Shown: positions 48,228-57,349 of the stretch, in pieces
Layout: each line of letters begins with the position of its first letter
Position numbering within the stretch: position 1 is the stretch's first letter
From: Sphingomonas cavernae
GTDB lineage: Bacteria; Pseudomonadota; Alphaproteobacteria; Sphingomonadales; Sphingomonadaceae
Length of the DNA stretch: 64,000 nt
Direction of reading: 5' to 3'
Assembly (NCBI RefSeq): GCF_003590775.1
Contig: NZ_QYUM01000003.1
Location: 1,534,276-1,598,275 of the forward strand
Notes under the pieces: generated by a model
Seen by the model: only the letters and a program-made list of their open reading frames with translations
The model's database searches: none
What the model was told of the DNA's origin: nothing
Made by a program: the position numbers and the translations under genes

Positions 48228-48857
48228 TCAAGCCGCCGCCGCGGCATCCTCGGCGGGCATCGGGCGCTTGTCGAACACCTCGTCGACGATGCCGAAAACC
48301 TTCGCCTCGTCCGACGACATGAACTTGTCGCGCTCCATCGCGTTCTCGATCGTTTCGAGCGGCTGGCCGGTATATTTCGCGTACAGCTCGTTCATCCGGT
48401 GCCGGATGCGAAGGATTTCCTTCGCCTGGATCTCGATATCGGTTGCCTGGCCCTGCGCTCCGCCCGAAGGCTGGTGGATCATGATGCGCGAATTGGTGAG
48501 CGCCATGCGCATCCCCGGCTCGCCCGCCGCGAGCAGGAAGCTGCCCATCGACGCCGCCTGGCCGATGCACACCGTGCCGACGCGCGGGCGGATATACTGC
48601 ATGGTATCATGGATCGCCATGCCCGCCGTCACCACGCCACCGGGCGAGTTGATGTACATATAGATGTCCTTTTTCGGATTCTCCGACTCAAGGAACAGGA
48701 GCTGTGCGGTGATCAGCGAGGCCATGTGGTCCTCTACCTGCCCGGTCACGAAGATGATCCGCTCGCGCAGCAGCCGCGAATAAATGTCGAAGCTGCGCTC
48801 GCCGCGGTTCGATTGCTCGATGACGATGGGGACGAGAGCGTCTGTAAGAGGATGCAT
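48228..48857 (-). CDS. clpP: ClpP protease subunit
   Basis: ClpP is the serine peptidase chamber of ClpXP/ClpAP. From the ATG at 48855-48857 it has 209 residues; an upstream ATG at 48896 adds 13. The catalytic Ser103 lies in [12 protein letters not shown] and His128 in [10 protein letters not shown]; the Asp follows in the last third ([19 protein letters not shown] region). [14 protein letters not shown] is the substrate groove. An AAAGGA ribosome site lies upstream of the chosen start. Confidence 0.96.
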   Translation of the reverse strand: MHPLTDALVPIVIEQSNRGERSFDIYSRLLRERIIFVTGQVEDHMASLITAQLLFLESENPKKDIYMYINSPGGVVTAGMAIHDTMQYIRPRVGTVCIGQAASMGSFLLAAGEPGMRMALTNSRIMIHQPSGGAQGQATDIEIQAKEILRIRHRMNELYAKYTGQPLETIENAMERDKFMSSDEAKVFGIVDEVFDKRPMPAEDAAAAA

Positions 48858-49031
48858 GTGGAGAATCTGTCCTTTGCCCGTTGACGCCCCCAACATCGGC
48901 GTTTGGCCGGGTCAGTTCAAGGGGGCGCGCGCCGATGCCGGCATCGCGCCGGCACCCGGATCGTTTATGCCTGTATCTTGGCTGTCAGGCGCACATAGCC
49001 GAATTGGCGACGCACGTCATAGATGAAATTC

Positions 49032-50000
49032 TCAGTTTTCCGCCGCGGGGGCCGGCAGCGCCAGATAGGCGAGCCTGCGCACCTCGCGACGGCCGCGCAC
49101 GACCGTGTCCAGAATCAGCCCGCTGAACAGGCTCAAAAAGGCCAGCAGCATAAGTCCGGTCACCAGCACCGCGGTAGGCAGTCGCTCGACCAGTCCTGTC
49201 TGCACATAGGCGACCGCAAGCGGGATCGCGAGGACGATCGAGAGCGAGGCGAGCAACGCCGCAATGATCCCGAAGAACAAGGCCGGGCGCTCGTTGCGGA
49301 ACAGCGTCGCGATCATGCTGAGGATACGAAAGCCGTCGCGATAGGTGGAGAGTTTGGAAACCGAGCCTTCGGGACGTGCGCCATAATGCGTGATCTCCTC
49401 CGCGACCGGCATCTTGAGTTCGAGCGCGTGGACGCTGATCTCGGTCTCGATCTCGAACCCGCCGGATAGCACGGGAAAGCTCTTCACGAAGCGTCGCGAA
49501 AATACCCGATAACCCGATAATATATCGCTGAAAGTCCGTCCGAATATCTGCGCGAGCAGGCCGGTGAGCATGGCGTTGCCGAAGCGATGCCCGCGCCGAT
49601 AGGCGGCCTCGACCTCGGACCTGCGCGCCCCCACGACCATGTCCAGTTGCTCGTCCAGCAGTCGTGCGACAAGCGCCGGGGCAGCCGCGGCGTCATAGGT
49701 CGCGTCGCCATCCGCCATCACATAGATATCGGCATCGACATCCGCGAACATGCGACGGACGACATGGCCCTTGCCCTGCATCCGTTCGGTGCGGACGATC
49801 GCACCCGCGGCGCGCGCAACTTCTACGGTCCGGTCGCGACTGTTGTTGTCGTAGACATAGATCGCCGCGTCAGGAAGCGCGGCACGGAAGCCCGCGATCG
49901 TCTGCGCGATCGCGGCTTCCTCATTATAGCAGGGCAGGAGAACGGCAATCCTGAGCCCGGCGGGCAATGTGCCTGCCTTTGCGCTTTTCGGTTGTGCCAT
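49032..50000 (-). CDS. Family 2 glycosyltransferase with C-terminal membrane helices
   Basis: This 322-residue GT-A enzyme resembles dolichyl/polyprenyl-phosphate sugar transferases. IAVLLPCYNEEAAIAQTI and YVYDNNSRDRTVEVA form the nucleotide-sugar site, VMADGDATYD the metal-binding DxD, and SDILSGYRVFSRRF the acceptor side. Two carboxyl membrane helices (about 242-266 and 275-298) anchor it. It probably loads a sugar onto a lipid carrier for envelope glycans. It sits alone between clpP and tig on the same strand, 18 bp after tig, so co-transcription with tig is possible. Confidence 0.9.
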   Translation of the reverse strand: MAQPKSAKAGTLPAGLRIAVLLPCYNEEAAIAQTIAGFRAALPDAAIYVYDNNSRDRTVEVARAAGAIVRTERMQGKGHVVRRMFADVDADIYVMADGDATYDAAAAPALVARLLDEQLDMVVGARRSEVEAAYRRGHRFGNAMLTGLLAQIFGRTFSDILSGYRVFSRRFVKSFPVLSGGFEIETEISVHALELKMPVAEEITHYGARPEGSVSKLSTYRDGFRILSMIATLFRNERPALFFGIIAALLASLSIVLAIPLAVAYVQTGLVERLPTAVLVTGLMLLAFLSLFSGLILDTVVRGRREVRRLAYLALPAPAAEN

Positions 50001-50018
50001 CCCCCGCCCCTGTTTGCC

Positions 50019-51644
50019 TTACTTCTTGGCGGCCGGCTTCTTCGCGGCGGGCTTTTTCTCCGCTGCAGGCTCGGCGTCATCCTTCTTGGCCGCAGCCTTT
50101 TTGGCAGCCGGCTTCTCGGCCCCCTCGGCCTTGCTCGGGACAGGCTTGTCGTCAGCCTTCTCGGCCTTCACCTTGGCGGGCTTTTCAGCCCCCTCGGCTT
50201 TGCTCGGGGCAGGCTTTGCCTCGGGCTCGGCTTTCTTGGCCGCGGCCTTCTTCGCCTTGGGCTTCTCGTCATGATCATGGTCGTGACCACAGCCCGGGCC
50301 GTGAACGTGACCGTCATCCTCGGCCTCGATCTCCGACTCGAGCTCTTCGCGGCTCACGGTGCGATCAGTGATCTCGGCCTTGGAGAACAGGAAGTCGACG
50401 ACCTTGTCCTCATAGAGCGGCGCGCGAAGCTGCGCGGCGGCCATCGGCTCCTGCTGGATATACTGGACGAAGCGCTCGCGGTCCTCGGGGCGGTACTGCT
50501 GCGCAGCCTGCCCGATCAGTCGGTTCATCTCCTGAACGCTGACCTCGACGCCATTGGCCTGGCCGATCTCCGAGAGCAGCAGGCCGAGGCGCACGCGGCG
50601 CACCGCAATATCGCGATAGTCGTCGCGGTCGCCTTCCATTTCCTTGAGCGCGGCCTCGGGATCTTCCTCGTGGCCCGCCTCATGCTGGAGTTGCGCCCAG
50701 ATCTGGTTGAACTCGGCTTCGACCATCGAGGGCGGAACCTCGAAATCATGGGCAGCGGCAAGCTGGTCGAGCAGCTTGCGCTTCATGTGCGTGCGCGTCA
50801 GGCCATTCAGCTCCTGCTCGAGCTGGCCCTTCAGCAGGCCGCGAAGCTGCTCAAGGCTCTCGAGACCGAGCGACTTGGCGAAGTCCTCGTCGGCCTTGGC
50901 TTCCTTGGGAACGCGGACCTCGTTGATCACCAGATCGAACGTCGCGGGCTTACCCTTGAGCGTGTCGACATTGTAATCCTCGGGGAAGGTCACGTTGATG
51001 GTCTTCTCGTCATTGGCTTTCACGCCGACGATCTGATCCTCGAAGCCGGGGATGAGGCGGCCCGAGCCGATTTCGACCGACATGCCCTCGCCCGTGCCGC
51101 CCTCAAAAGCGACGCCGTCGACCTTGCCGACGAAATCCATGACAACGAGGTCGCCTTCCTTCGCCTTGTGGCTCTTGGCGGCTTCCTCGAACTGCTTGTT
51201 CTGCGACGCCATGCTCTGGAGCGCTTCGTCGACCTTGGCCTCCTCGACCTCGACCGTCAGCCGCTCGAGCTTGATATTGTCGATCGAAGGCGCGGGCACT
51301 TCGGGCAGCACTTCCAGCGCGACCTTCACCTCGGCGTCCTTGCCGGGCTCGTAACCCTCGTTCAGTTCGACCGAAGGCTGCATCGCGGGGCGCAGCTTGT
51401 TGTCGGCGAGCAGCTTTTGCACGCCCTCCTGGATCGATCCGTTGAGCGCGTCCTGATGGAGCGCCTCGCCGTGCATCTTGCGGACGAGGTTCGCGGGCAC
51501 CTTGCCGGGGCGGAAGCCGGGCATGCGCACCTGCGGCGCCACCGTCTTGATTTCCTTCTCCACCCGCGCGTCAATGTCCTTCGCGGTGATGGTGAGGGTG
51601 TAGGCCCGCTTCAGGCCTTCGTTCAACGTCTCGACAGTCTGCAT
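50019..51644 (-). CDS. tig: Trigger factor with long Lys/Ala-rich tail
   Basis: Trigger factor is the ribosome-bound chaperone and prolyl isomerase. The 541-residue protein is about 100 residues longer than usual. It has the ribosome-binding amino domain (QVRMPGFRPGKVPANLV, with the signature loop), the FKBP domain (VMDFVGKVDGVAFEGGTGEG) and the helical C domain to about residue 440. Then comes a metal-binding-like HVHGPGCGHDHDHDE stretch and a low-complexity tail of KKAAAKK repeats with two copies of PSKAEGAEKPA. The tail DNA holds a 38-bp direct repeat (50110-50147 and 50180-50217) that looks like captured palindromic-repeat DNA. Confidence 0.95.
   Translation of the reverse strand: MQTVETLNEGLKRAYTLTITAKDIDARVEKEIKTVAPQVRMPGFRPGKVPANLVRKMHGEALHQDALNGSIQEGVQKLLADNKLRPAMQPSVELNEGYEPGKDAEVKVALEVLPEVPAPSIDNIKLERLTVEVEEAKVDEALQSMASQNKQFEEAAKSHKAKEGDLVVMDFVGKVDGVAFEGGTGEGMSVEIGSGRLIPGFEDQIVGVKANDEKTINVTFPEDYNVDTLKGKPATFDLVINEVRVPKEAKADEDFAKSLGLESLEQLRGLLKGQLEQELNGLTRTHMKRKLLDQLAAAHDFEVPPSMVEAEFNQIWAQLQHEAGHEEDPEAALKEMEGDRDDYRDIAVRRVRLGLLLSEIGQANGVEVSVQEMNRLIGQAAQQYRPEDRERFVQYIQQEPMAAAQLRAPLYEDKVVDFLFSKAEITDRTVSREELESEIEAEDDGHVHGPGCGHDHDHDEKPKAKKAAAKKAEPEAKPAPSKAEGAEKPAKVKAEKADDKPVPSKAEGAEKPAAKKAAAKKDDAEPAAEKKPAAKKPAAKK
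50110..50217. repeat. 38-bp direct repeat inside the tig tail (REP-derived)
   Basis: Copies at 50110-50147 and 50180-50217 differ at four positions and start 70 bases apart. The core, CCCCTCGGC(T/C)TTGCTCGGG, resembles repetitive palindromic units that are widespread between genes in sphingomonads. Both are read in the same frame of tig and encode PSKAEGAEKPA. Confidence 0.65.
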
Positions 51645-51713
51645 TTTCTCTCAAACGCCTTCATTATCAGGAATCTGCTGGCTTTGGTCCTTGCGCTCAC
51701 ATGAGAGCGAAAC

Positions 51714-51798
51714 TGGTGCGGGCGAAGGGACTCGAACCCCCACATCTTGCGATACCAGAACCTAAATCTGGCGCGTCTACCAGTTCCGCCACGCCCGC
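51714..51798 (-). tRNA. tRNA-Leu (TAG)
   Basis: This 85-nt type II tRNA on the minus strand has acceptor GCGGGCG/CGCCCGC, anticodon stem CCAGA/TCTGG with loop TTTAGGT (anticodon TAG), a long variable arm (ATCGCAAGAT), T arm GGGGG-TTCGAGT-CCCTT and an encoded CCA end. It lies between tig and gatB. Confidence 0.97.
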
Positions 51799-51821
51799 TT
51801 GAGGACCGCCGGTCGGCGGCG

Positions 51822-51849
51822 TCTATAGCAGGAGCACGTGGAGGCGCAA
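51822..51849 (-). promoter_or_regulatory. Likely sigma-70 promoter for tRNA-Leu
   Basis: On the minus strand, TTGCGC (51849-51844) and TATAGA (51827-51822) are separated by 16 bases. The -10 ends 23 bases before the mature tRNA 5' end. Confidence 0.5.
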
Positions 51850-51891
51850 GGCGCGATGCACCCGCCCCTGCCCATCCCCTGCATTGTTCGT

Positions 51892-53379
51892 TCAGCCAAG
51901 CGCCTTTTTCAGCAGATCGTTGACGACCTTGGGATTGGCCTTGCCGCCCATAGCCTTCATCGTCTGGCCAACGAAGAAGCCGAACAAAGCTTCCTTGCCG
52001 CCCTTGTACTGTTCGACCTTGTCGCCATTGTCGGCGAGCACCTTGGCGATCACTTCCTCGATCGCGCCGGTGTCGCTGGTCTGCTTCAGACCCTTTTCCT
52101 CGACGATCACGCCGGGATCCTGCCGTGTTTCGAGCATGATTTCGAAGACCTGCTTGGCAAGCGTGCCCGAAAGCGTGCCGTCCGCGACGAGCTTGAGCAG
52201 TTCAGCGCCCTGTTTGGGGCTGACCGGGCTATGCTCGATGTCGAGGCCGAGACGGTTGAGCGCACCGAACAGGTCCGAAATCAGCCAGTTGGACGCGGCC
52301 TTCGCCATGGCCTGATCGCCGCATTCGGCGAGCAGTGCCTCGAACCAGCGCGCAGTCTCTGCCTCGGCGGTGAGCACTGCTGCGGCATAGGAAGTCAGGC
52401 CAAGATCGCCTTCATAGCGCTTGCGCTTGGCGTCGGGCAGCTCGGGCAGCGACGCGCGGCATTCCTCGAGGAATGCGTCGTCGAGTTCAAGCGGCAGCAG
52501 GTCGGGATCGGGGAAATAGCGGTAATCGTGCGCATCCTCCTTGGAACGCATCGACCGCGTCTCGTTGCGGTCCGGATCGTAAAGCCGCGTTTCCTGGACG
52601 ATCTTGCCGCCCGATTCGAGCACGTCGACCTGACGGTTCGCTTCATGCTCGATCACCGCCATGACGAAGCGCACGGAGTTGACGTTCTTGGTCTCGGTCC
52701 GCGTCCCGAATTCCTCGCCGGGCTTGCGTACGCTGACATTGACGTCGGCGCGCATCGAGCCCTCTTCCATATTGCCGTCGCACGAGCCGACATAGCGGAG
52801 GATTGATCTCAGCTTCTTGACGTAAGCCCCTGCTTCCGCAGGGGAACGCATATCTGGGCGCGAGACGATTTCCATCAGCGCGACGCCCGAACGGTTAAGG
52901 TCGACATAGGAGCGCGTCGGATGCTGGTCGTGCATCAGCTTGCCCGCATCCTGCTCGACATGGATGCGTTCGATGCCGATGCGCTTCACCGCGCTGTCGG
53001 GATCCTTCTCGTCGAGCGTCACCTCGATCGCGCCCTCGCCCACCAGCGGATGATAGAGCTGCGAGATCTGGTAGCCCTGCGGCAGATCGGCGTAGAAGTA
53101 ATTCTTGCGGTCGAAGCGCGACCATTTGTTGATCTGCGCGTCGATCGCCATGCCGGTGCGCACGGCCTGGCGGATGCACTCCTTGTTAGGCACGGGCAAC
53201 ATTCCCGGCATCGCCGCATCGATCAGCGAAACCTGGCTGTTGGGCTCCGCGCCGAACGCGGTCGCCGCGCCCGAGAAGAGCTTGGCGTTGGAGGTGACCT
53301 GCGCATGGACCTCGAGGCCGATCACGACCTCCCACTCGCCCGTTGCGCCCTGAATGCGATAGCTGCTTGTAGTTTCCAT
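51892..53379 (-). CDS. gatB: Asp-tRNA(Asn)/Glu-tRNA(Gln) amidotransferase subunit B
   Basis: GatB binds misacylated tRNA and activates it in GatCAB, so glutaminyl- (and asparaginyl-) tRNA are made indirectly. From ATG 53377-53379 the protein has 495 residues. Characteristic blocks are [51 protein letters not shown]-like [14 protein letters not shown] and YRYFPDPDL; a carboxyl YqeY-like tail domain follows. It ends the gatC-gatA-smORF-gatB unit, 14 bp after the small membrane ORF. Confidence 0.96.
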   Translation of the reverse strand: METTSSYRIQGATGEWEVVIGLEVHAQVTSNAKLFSGAATAFGAEPNSQVSLIDAAMPGMLPVPNKECIRQAVRTGMAIDAQINKWSRFDRKNYFYADLPQGYQISQLYHPLVGEGAIEVTLDEKDPDSAVKRIGIERIHVEQDAGKLMHDQHPTRSYVDLNRSGVALMEIVSRPDMRSPAEAGAYVKKLRSILRYVGSCDGNMEEGSMRADVNVSVRKPGEEFGTRTETKNVNSVRFVMAVIEHEANRQVDVLESGGKIVQETRLYDPDRNETRSMRSKEDAHDYRYFPDPDLLPLELDDAFLEECRASLPELPDAKRKRYEGDLGLTSYAAAVLTAEAETARWFEALLAECGDQAMAKAASNWLISDLFGALNRLGLDIEHSPVSPKQGAELLKLVADGTLSGTLAKQVFEIMLETRQDPGVIVEEKGLKQTSDTGAIEEVIAKVLADNGDKVEQYKGGKEALFGFFVGQTMKAMGGKANPKVVNDLLKKALG

Positions 53380-53393
53380 GATCCCAATACCGC

Positions 53394-53567
53394 TTAACAA
53401 ACCGAGCTACGACCACATTTTGCGTACTGCAAAAGGTAAAACGCGATAATTATTCCGATCGCAATCACGCCATGCAACCAAAGACGATTAGCACGTTGCC
53501 GCTCAAGGCGATGGTAGCCCGTTTCAGCGGGCACTTCGTATTCGGTGTCCGTTTCAGGATCACTCAC
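53394..53567 (-). CDS. Small membrane protein (57 aa) between gatA and gatB, previously uncatalogued candidate
   Basis: A 57-residue ORF starts with GTG at 53565-53567, overlapping the gatA stop (GTGA), and ends with TAA at 53394-53396, 14 bp before gatB. It begins [20 protein letters not shown], an acidic cytoplasmic-type head. A basic stretch ([10 protein letters not shown]) and a single membrane helix, [20 protein letters not shown] (residues 30-49), come next, and it ends KCGRSSVC with two Cys. The basic-before-helix layout predicts an amino-in orientation. Codons are more AT-rich than the flanking genes. Coupling to gatA supports translation. No function is recognised. Confidence 0.65.
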   Translation of the reverse strand: MSDPETDTEYEVPAETGYHRLERQRANRLWLHGVIAIGIIIAFYLLQYAKCGRSSVC

Positions 53568-55045
53568 CACCACTGCTCCGGCCGCGCCGTGAAGCCCGCG
53601 CGCTCCTCGATCGCGAGGCCCGCGTTGAGCACGCCCTGCTCATCGAGCGCCTTGCCGATGATCTGGAGGCCCAGCGGCAGCCCCTGTCCGTCGAGCCCGC
53701 CGGGCACCGACATTGCGGGCAGGCCCGCAAGCGAACTCGGTACGGTGAAGACGTCGTTGAGGTACATCGCCAGCGGATCGGCCGATTTCTCGCCCAGCGC
53801 GAACGCCGCCGAGGGCGCGGTCGGCGCGAGCAGCAAGTCGCAGCGCGTCCATGCCTCGTCGAAATCGCGTGCGATCAGCGTGCGAACCTTCTGCGCCTGA
53901 TTATAATAGGCGTCGTAGAAGCCCGCCGACAGCACATAGGTGCCGATCATGATGCGACGCTTGACCTCGGCGCCGAAGCCAGCGGCGCGGGTTGCGGCGT
54001 ACATATCCTGCAGTCCCGCGCCGTCGGGCAGATCCCGCAAGCCGTAGCGCACGCCGTCATAGCGCGCGAGGTTGGACGAAGCCTCGGCGGGCGCGATGAT
54101 GTAATAGGCAGGCAGCGCGTACTTGGTGTGCGGCAGTGAGACCTCGACGATCTCGGCGCCCGCATCCTTGAGCCATGCAATGCCCTGCTCCCAGAGCGCA
54201 TCGATCTCGGCAGGCATGCCGTCGACGCGATACTCCTTGGGAATACCGATCTTCTTGCCCTTGAGATCGCTCGACAATCCGGCTTCCCAGCCGGGCACGG
54301 CGAGTTCGAGCGAGGTCGAATCCTTTGGGTCGAAACCCGCCATAGCCTCAAGCATGATCGCGCAGTCGCGCACGTCGCGCGCCATCGGGCCCGCCTGATC
54401 GAGCGAACTGGCGAAGGCGATCGTGCCCCAGCGCGAGCAGCGGCCATAGGTCGGCTTGATGCCCGAAATGCCCGTAAACGCCGCGGGCTGTCGGATCGAG
54501 CCGCCCGTGTCTGTGCCCGTCGCCGCGGGACAGAGCCGCGCCGAGATCGCCGAGGAGCTGCCGCCCGAAGAACCGCCCGGCGCGAGCGGCGCATTGCCGC
54601 CGTCCTTGCGCCGCCAGGGCGAGATCACATTGCCGAACGCGCTGGTCTCGTTGGACGAGCCCATCGCGAACTGGTCGAGGTTGAGCTTGCCGAGCATCCC
54701 AGCGCCCGCCTGCCAGAGATTGGCGGAAACCGTCGACTCATAGGTCGGCGTGAAACCGTCAAGAATGCCGCTCGCTGCGGTCGTCGGCACGCCATCGGTG
54801 CAGAACAGGTCCTTCATGCCGATTGGCACACCCGAAAGCGGCTTGAGATCGCCCGAGGCGCGCGCTGCATCGGCCGCATCGGCTGCCTTCAGCGCATGGT
54901 CGGGGGTTTCTACGAGGAACGCGTTGAGCGCTTTCGCCTGCGCCACGCGATCGTTGAACGCGGTCGCGACTTCGCGCGCGGAAAAGCTGCCGTCGCGCAC
55001 ACCGTCGCGGATGGCGGCAACGCCAAGATCAGTCAGTTCGGTCAT
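53564..55045 (-). CDS. gatA: Asp-tRNA(Asn)/Glu-tRNA(Gln) amidotransferase subunit A
   Basis: GatA is the glutaminase subunit of GatCAB, from the amidase-signature family. The 493-residue protein has catalytic Lys in VPIGMKDLF, the Gly/Ser-rich [12 protein letters not shown] with the cis-Ser, and nucleophile Ser in [10 protein letters not shown]. The start at 55043-55045 (MTELTDLG) has AGGAG 7 bases upstream. A longer reading would translate the adjacent repeat element ([18 protein letters not shown]) and is rejected. The stop overlaps the small membrane ORF. Confidence 0.96.
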   Translation of the reverse strand: MTELTDLGVAAIRDGVRDGSFSAREVATAFNDRVAQAKALNAFLVETPDHALKAADAADAARASGDLKPLSGVPIGMKDLFCTDGVPTTAASGILDGFTPTYESTVSANLWQAGAGMLGKLNLDQFAMGSSNETSAFGNVISPWRRKDGGNAPLAPGGSSGGSSSAISARLCPAATGTDTGGSIRQPAAFTGISGIKPTYGRCSRWGTIAFASSLDQAGPMARDVRDCAIMLEAMAGFDPKDSTSLELAVPGWEAGLSSDLKGKKIGIPKEYRVDGMPAEIDALWEQGIAWLKDAGAEIVEVSLPHTKYALPAYYIIAPAEASSNLARYDGVRYGLRDLPDGAGLQDMYAATRAAGFGAEVKRRIMIGTYVLSAGFYDAYYNQAQKVRTLIARDFDEAWTRCDLLLAPTAPSAAFALGEKSADPLAMYLNDVFTVPSSLAGLPAMSVPGGLDGQGLPLGLQIIGKALDEQGVLNAGLAIEERAGFTARPEQWW

Positions 55046-55057
55046 GCGCCCTCTCCT

Positions 55058-55143
55058 GTCATTCCCGCGAAAGCGGGAATCCCGCTGCCTTCCCTTTGCC
55101 GCCGTGAACAGAAAAGCGGGATCCCCGCTTTCGCGGGGATGAC
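55058..55143. repeat. REPIN-like paired inverted repeat, copy 1 (86 bp)
   Basis: A 25-base unit at 55058-55082 (GTCATTCCCGCGAAAGCGGG core) is matched by its reverse complement at 55119-55143. The two differ at two positions that keep each unit's own palindrome paired, that is, compensatory changes. It fills the gatC-gatA gap and ends exactly at the gatA ribosome site, so it is transcribed and could fold in mRNA. It is the same length as copy 2. Confidence 0.8.
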
Positions 55144-55163
55144 GAAGAAAACAGGACGACACA

Positions 55164-55451
55164 TTATTCGATCACCTTCGGAACCGCGAAAAAGCCGTGT
55201 TCGGCCTGGGGCGCATTGGCGAGGACCTTGTCGCGGCAATTGCCGTCGGTCACGACGTCCTCGCGCAGGCGCAGATGATTGGGGATGACCGCGGTCATGG
55301 GCTCGACCGCGCTGGTGTCGACCTCGCCCAGTTGCTCGATCCAGCCGAGGATATTGTTGAGCTCGGGCACCATCGCCTCGGCCTCGTCATCGCGCATGGC
55401 GATGCGCGCGAGGCTCGCGATCTTTTTCACGGTTGCGGTATCGACGGACAT
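55164..55451 (-). CDS. gatC: Asp-tRNA(Asn)/Glu-tRNA(Gln) amidotransferase subunit C
   Basis: This 95-residue GatC belts GatA to GatB. It begins [19 protein letters not shown] and carries the usual [23 protein letters not shown] and LREDVV blocks, ending [10 protein letters not shown]. The start is the ATG at 55449-55451; an ATG 12 bases further upstream is possible. It opens the gat unit but is separated from gatA by 118 bp that hold REPIN-like copy 1, unlike the tight spacing of the other genes. Confidence 0.95.
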   Translation of the reverse strand: MSVDTATVKKIASLARIAMRDDEAEAMVPELNNILGWIEQLGEVDTSAVEPMTAVIPNHLRLREDVVTDGNCRDKVLANAPQAEHGFFAVPKVIE

Positions 55452-55523
55452 GAAAGCCTTCAATCAGGTCGGATGAACGCCTGCGCGGCTAGCACCCGCC
55501 GCGCCGCGCTTCAAGCGGCGAGG

Positions 55524-57236
55524 CTATTCGAAGACGTCGCCGACGGGCTTGCCATCAAGAAAGGCCTGCCGGCGCTTTACCTCACGCACCTCGATACTCG
55601 CCGAAAGCGGCGCGCCCGGCTTCACTTTCTCGACATGCTCAACCGCAAGCACACCGTCGCGATTGCTGGTCCAGACGCCTTTTTCATCCAGGCGCGCGAC
55701 CTGGACGTTCAGCGGGCAATCACGACAATTTTGCCCGATCAGCACTGCGCTTCGCTCGCCCCGGCGATAGGACAGCGCGTAGCTTGCCTCGTCGTTCGCG
55801 GACAGATTGAGGGACTCTATGAGCCCTTCGGGCAACCCAACCTGTTCGGGCACCACCCGGATCGTGCGGCGCACGCGTTCCGCCCGCACTGCATTTGTCT
55901 GCCGTTCAGCTAGATCCCAACGATTTTCCGTCGCCAACGCGGTTTTGGCCGCCTTGGCGATCGCGAGAGTCTGCGATCGTGCGAGCCTGTCGACCGCGGC
56001 CTTGCCCGGTTCGCCAAAATCATAGCGCAGCGCCGCCCAGTCGAATTTTTCGGGCATGATCTTCCCGCTCTCAAGCCGCGCGACCTGATCGCGCGTCGAA
56101 ATCGCGTTGAAGCTCAGGATCGGCAGCGCGAGGAACAGCGCGAGCGCGCACAGGCCAAAAGCGAGGTTGAGGTTGGCGGGACGCAGATAGGTCGCCCAGC
56201 TATGCCGCCCGCGCACCAACGAAACCAGATACGCCAGGCCAAAGGCACAGGCGACGATCACGAACACCAAAGCCCAGAGGCGATCGGGCGTGAAGCCATA
56301 TTGGCCGATCCGCAGCCCGGTCGAGATTGCTGCGATGACCGCGAGCGGCAACATCGCCAGCCCCAACGCCATCGCTCCATAGCGCAGCGGCGGGAAGCGT
56401 GATTCCTGCTCCTCGCCGTTGCCGATCACCGCATTGGCAAGGATCACCGCGCCGATCACGCATGACAGCAGGATCGGCGTCGTCGCCTTCGTCGCGTCCC
56501 ACAGTGCGGACAGCCCGGTAAAGGGCAGGCTCAGCAGGAACAGCAGCAGCCCCGCACCCAGCACGGGCGCAAGCACGCTCAGTACCGCGACGATGACGCG
56601 CTGGAGCACGCGCACGATCCTGTCCTGCTCGCGCAATATGCCGATCGCCGCACCGAACGAAGCGCCCATCAGCACGCGGATGAACCAGTTTTCGTCGAGC
56701 AGATCCTTGATCAGCGTGATCTTGATCAGCGCGAACAGCTCGGACAGCAGCAGCGTCAGCAGGAACACGATGCCGACGAACGCCCAGCCAGCGCACCAGA
56801 TCACGACATTGGTCAGCGCATGGTCATGGACATCGACATAGGGAAAGCGGCGCGCGCCCTGATCGCGCGCCGCCTGGAACAGCGGCGCGGCGATCGCGAC
56901 CGACAGGAAGATGCAAACCACGCGCCAGCCGTCGCCCCCGCTCCACTGATCGGGCGCGCCGTTCCAGTAAAGGATCAGCCCGATCGCAAGCGCGGCAACG
57001 AACGAGAAGATCACCGACCATTGCCAGCGCTCGCGCTCAAGCGTGAAGGCGATCAGCACCGCCAATGAGCCGACAAAGGCAACGCTGGCGGTCTTCAACG
57101 CGCCTGGCGGGTTCGAATAGAATGGCCCGTCACCGAGGATGAAATGGATGATCAGCCCCGCGACTGCGCCGAGCCCCGCGAGCAGCCAGGGCCGCAGATC
57201 CCAATCGGGCCGGTTGCGATATGATTCCTCGGCCAT
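55524..57236 (-). CDS. DUF4153 multi-pass membrane protein
   Basis: This 570-residue protein is of the DUF4153 family. About ten membrane helices cover residues 15-400, with the diagnostic HDHALTNVVIWCAGWAFVGI and WALVFVIVACAFGLAYLVSL. They are followed by a carboxyl soluble region (about 400-570) that contains DWAALRYDFGEPGKAAV and a CRDC motif. The function is unknown; some members are suspected envelope or transport proteins. The start at 57234-57236 (MAEESYRNRP) excludes an upstream reading through REPIN-like copy 2. It is divergent from the DUF3089 gene. Confidence 0.85.
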   Translation of the reverse strand: MAEESYRNRPDWDLRPWLLAGLGAVAGLIIHFILGDGPFYSNPPGALKTASVAFVGSLAVLIAFTLERERWQWSVIFSFVAALAIGLILYWNGAPDQWSGGDGWRVVCIFLSVAIAAPLFQAARDQGARRFPYVDVHDHALTNVVIWCAGWAFVGIVFLLTLLLSELFALIKITLIKDLLDENWFIRVLMGASFGAAIGILREQDRIVRVLQRVIVAVLSVLAPVLGAGLLLFLLSLPFTGLSALWDATKATTPILLSCVIGAVILANAVIGNGEEQESRFPPLRYGAMALGLAMLPLAVIAAISTGLRIGQYGFTPDRLWALVFVIVACAFGLAYLVSLVRGRHSWATYLRPANLNLAFGLCALALFLALPILSFNAISTRDQVARLESGKIMPEKFDWAALRYDFGEPGKAAVDRLARSQTLAIAKAAKTALATENRWDLAERQTNAVRAERVRRTIRVVPEQVGLPEGLIESLNLSANDEASYALSYRRGERSAVLIGQNCRDCPLNVQVARLDEKGVWTSNRDGVLAVEHVEKVKPGAPLSASIEVREVKRRQAFLDGKPVGDVFE

Positions 57237-57263
57237 GTCAAATCCCCTTTCTTCCTCCTTTAT

Positions 57264-57349
57264 GTCATTCCCGCGAAAGCGGGAATCCATGAACACGGAA
57301 TTTTCCGGTAAGGGCAGTGTTCATGGATTCCCGCTTTCGCGGGAATGAC
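57264..57349. repeat. REPIN-like paired inverted repeat, copy 2 (86 bp)
   Basis: Arms at 57264-57296 and 57317-57349 are perfect 33-base reverse complements around a 20-base centre. The first 25 bases of each arm are the same unit as in copy 1. It lies in the 227-bp divergent gap between the DUF4153 and DUF3089 genes. The perfect arms suggest it is recent. Confidence 0.85.

Noticed and set aside
49587..51704. 705-codon plus-strand frame opposite tig and the glycosyltransferase
   Set aside because: Antisense shadow. The Leu/Gly-rich runs are the reverse reading of the Lys/Ala-rich trigger factor tail.
55046..55162. 39-residue amino-terminal extension of GatA ([18 protein letters not shown])
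   Set aside because: It is translated repeat DNA (REPIN-like copy 1). A good ribosome site directly precedes the shorter, conserved start at 55045.
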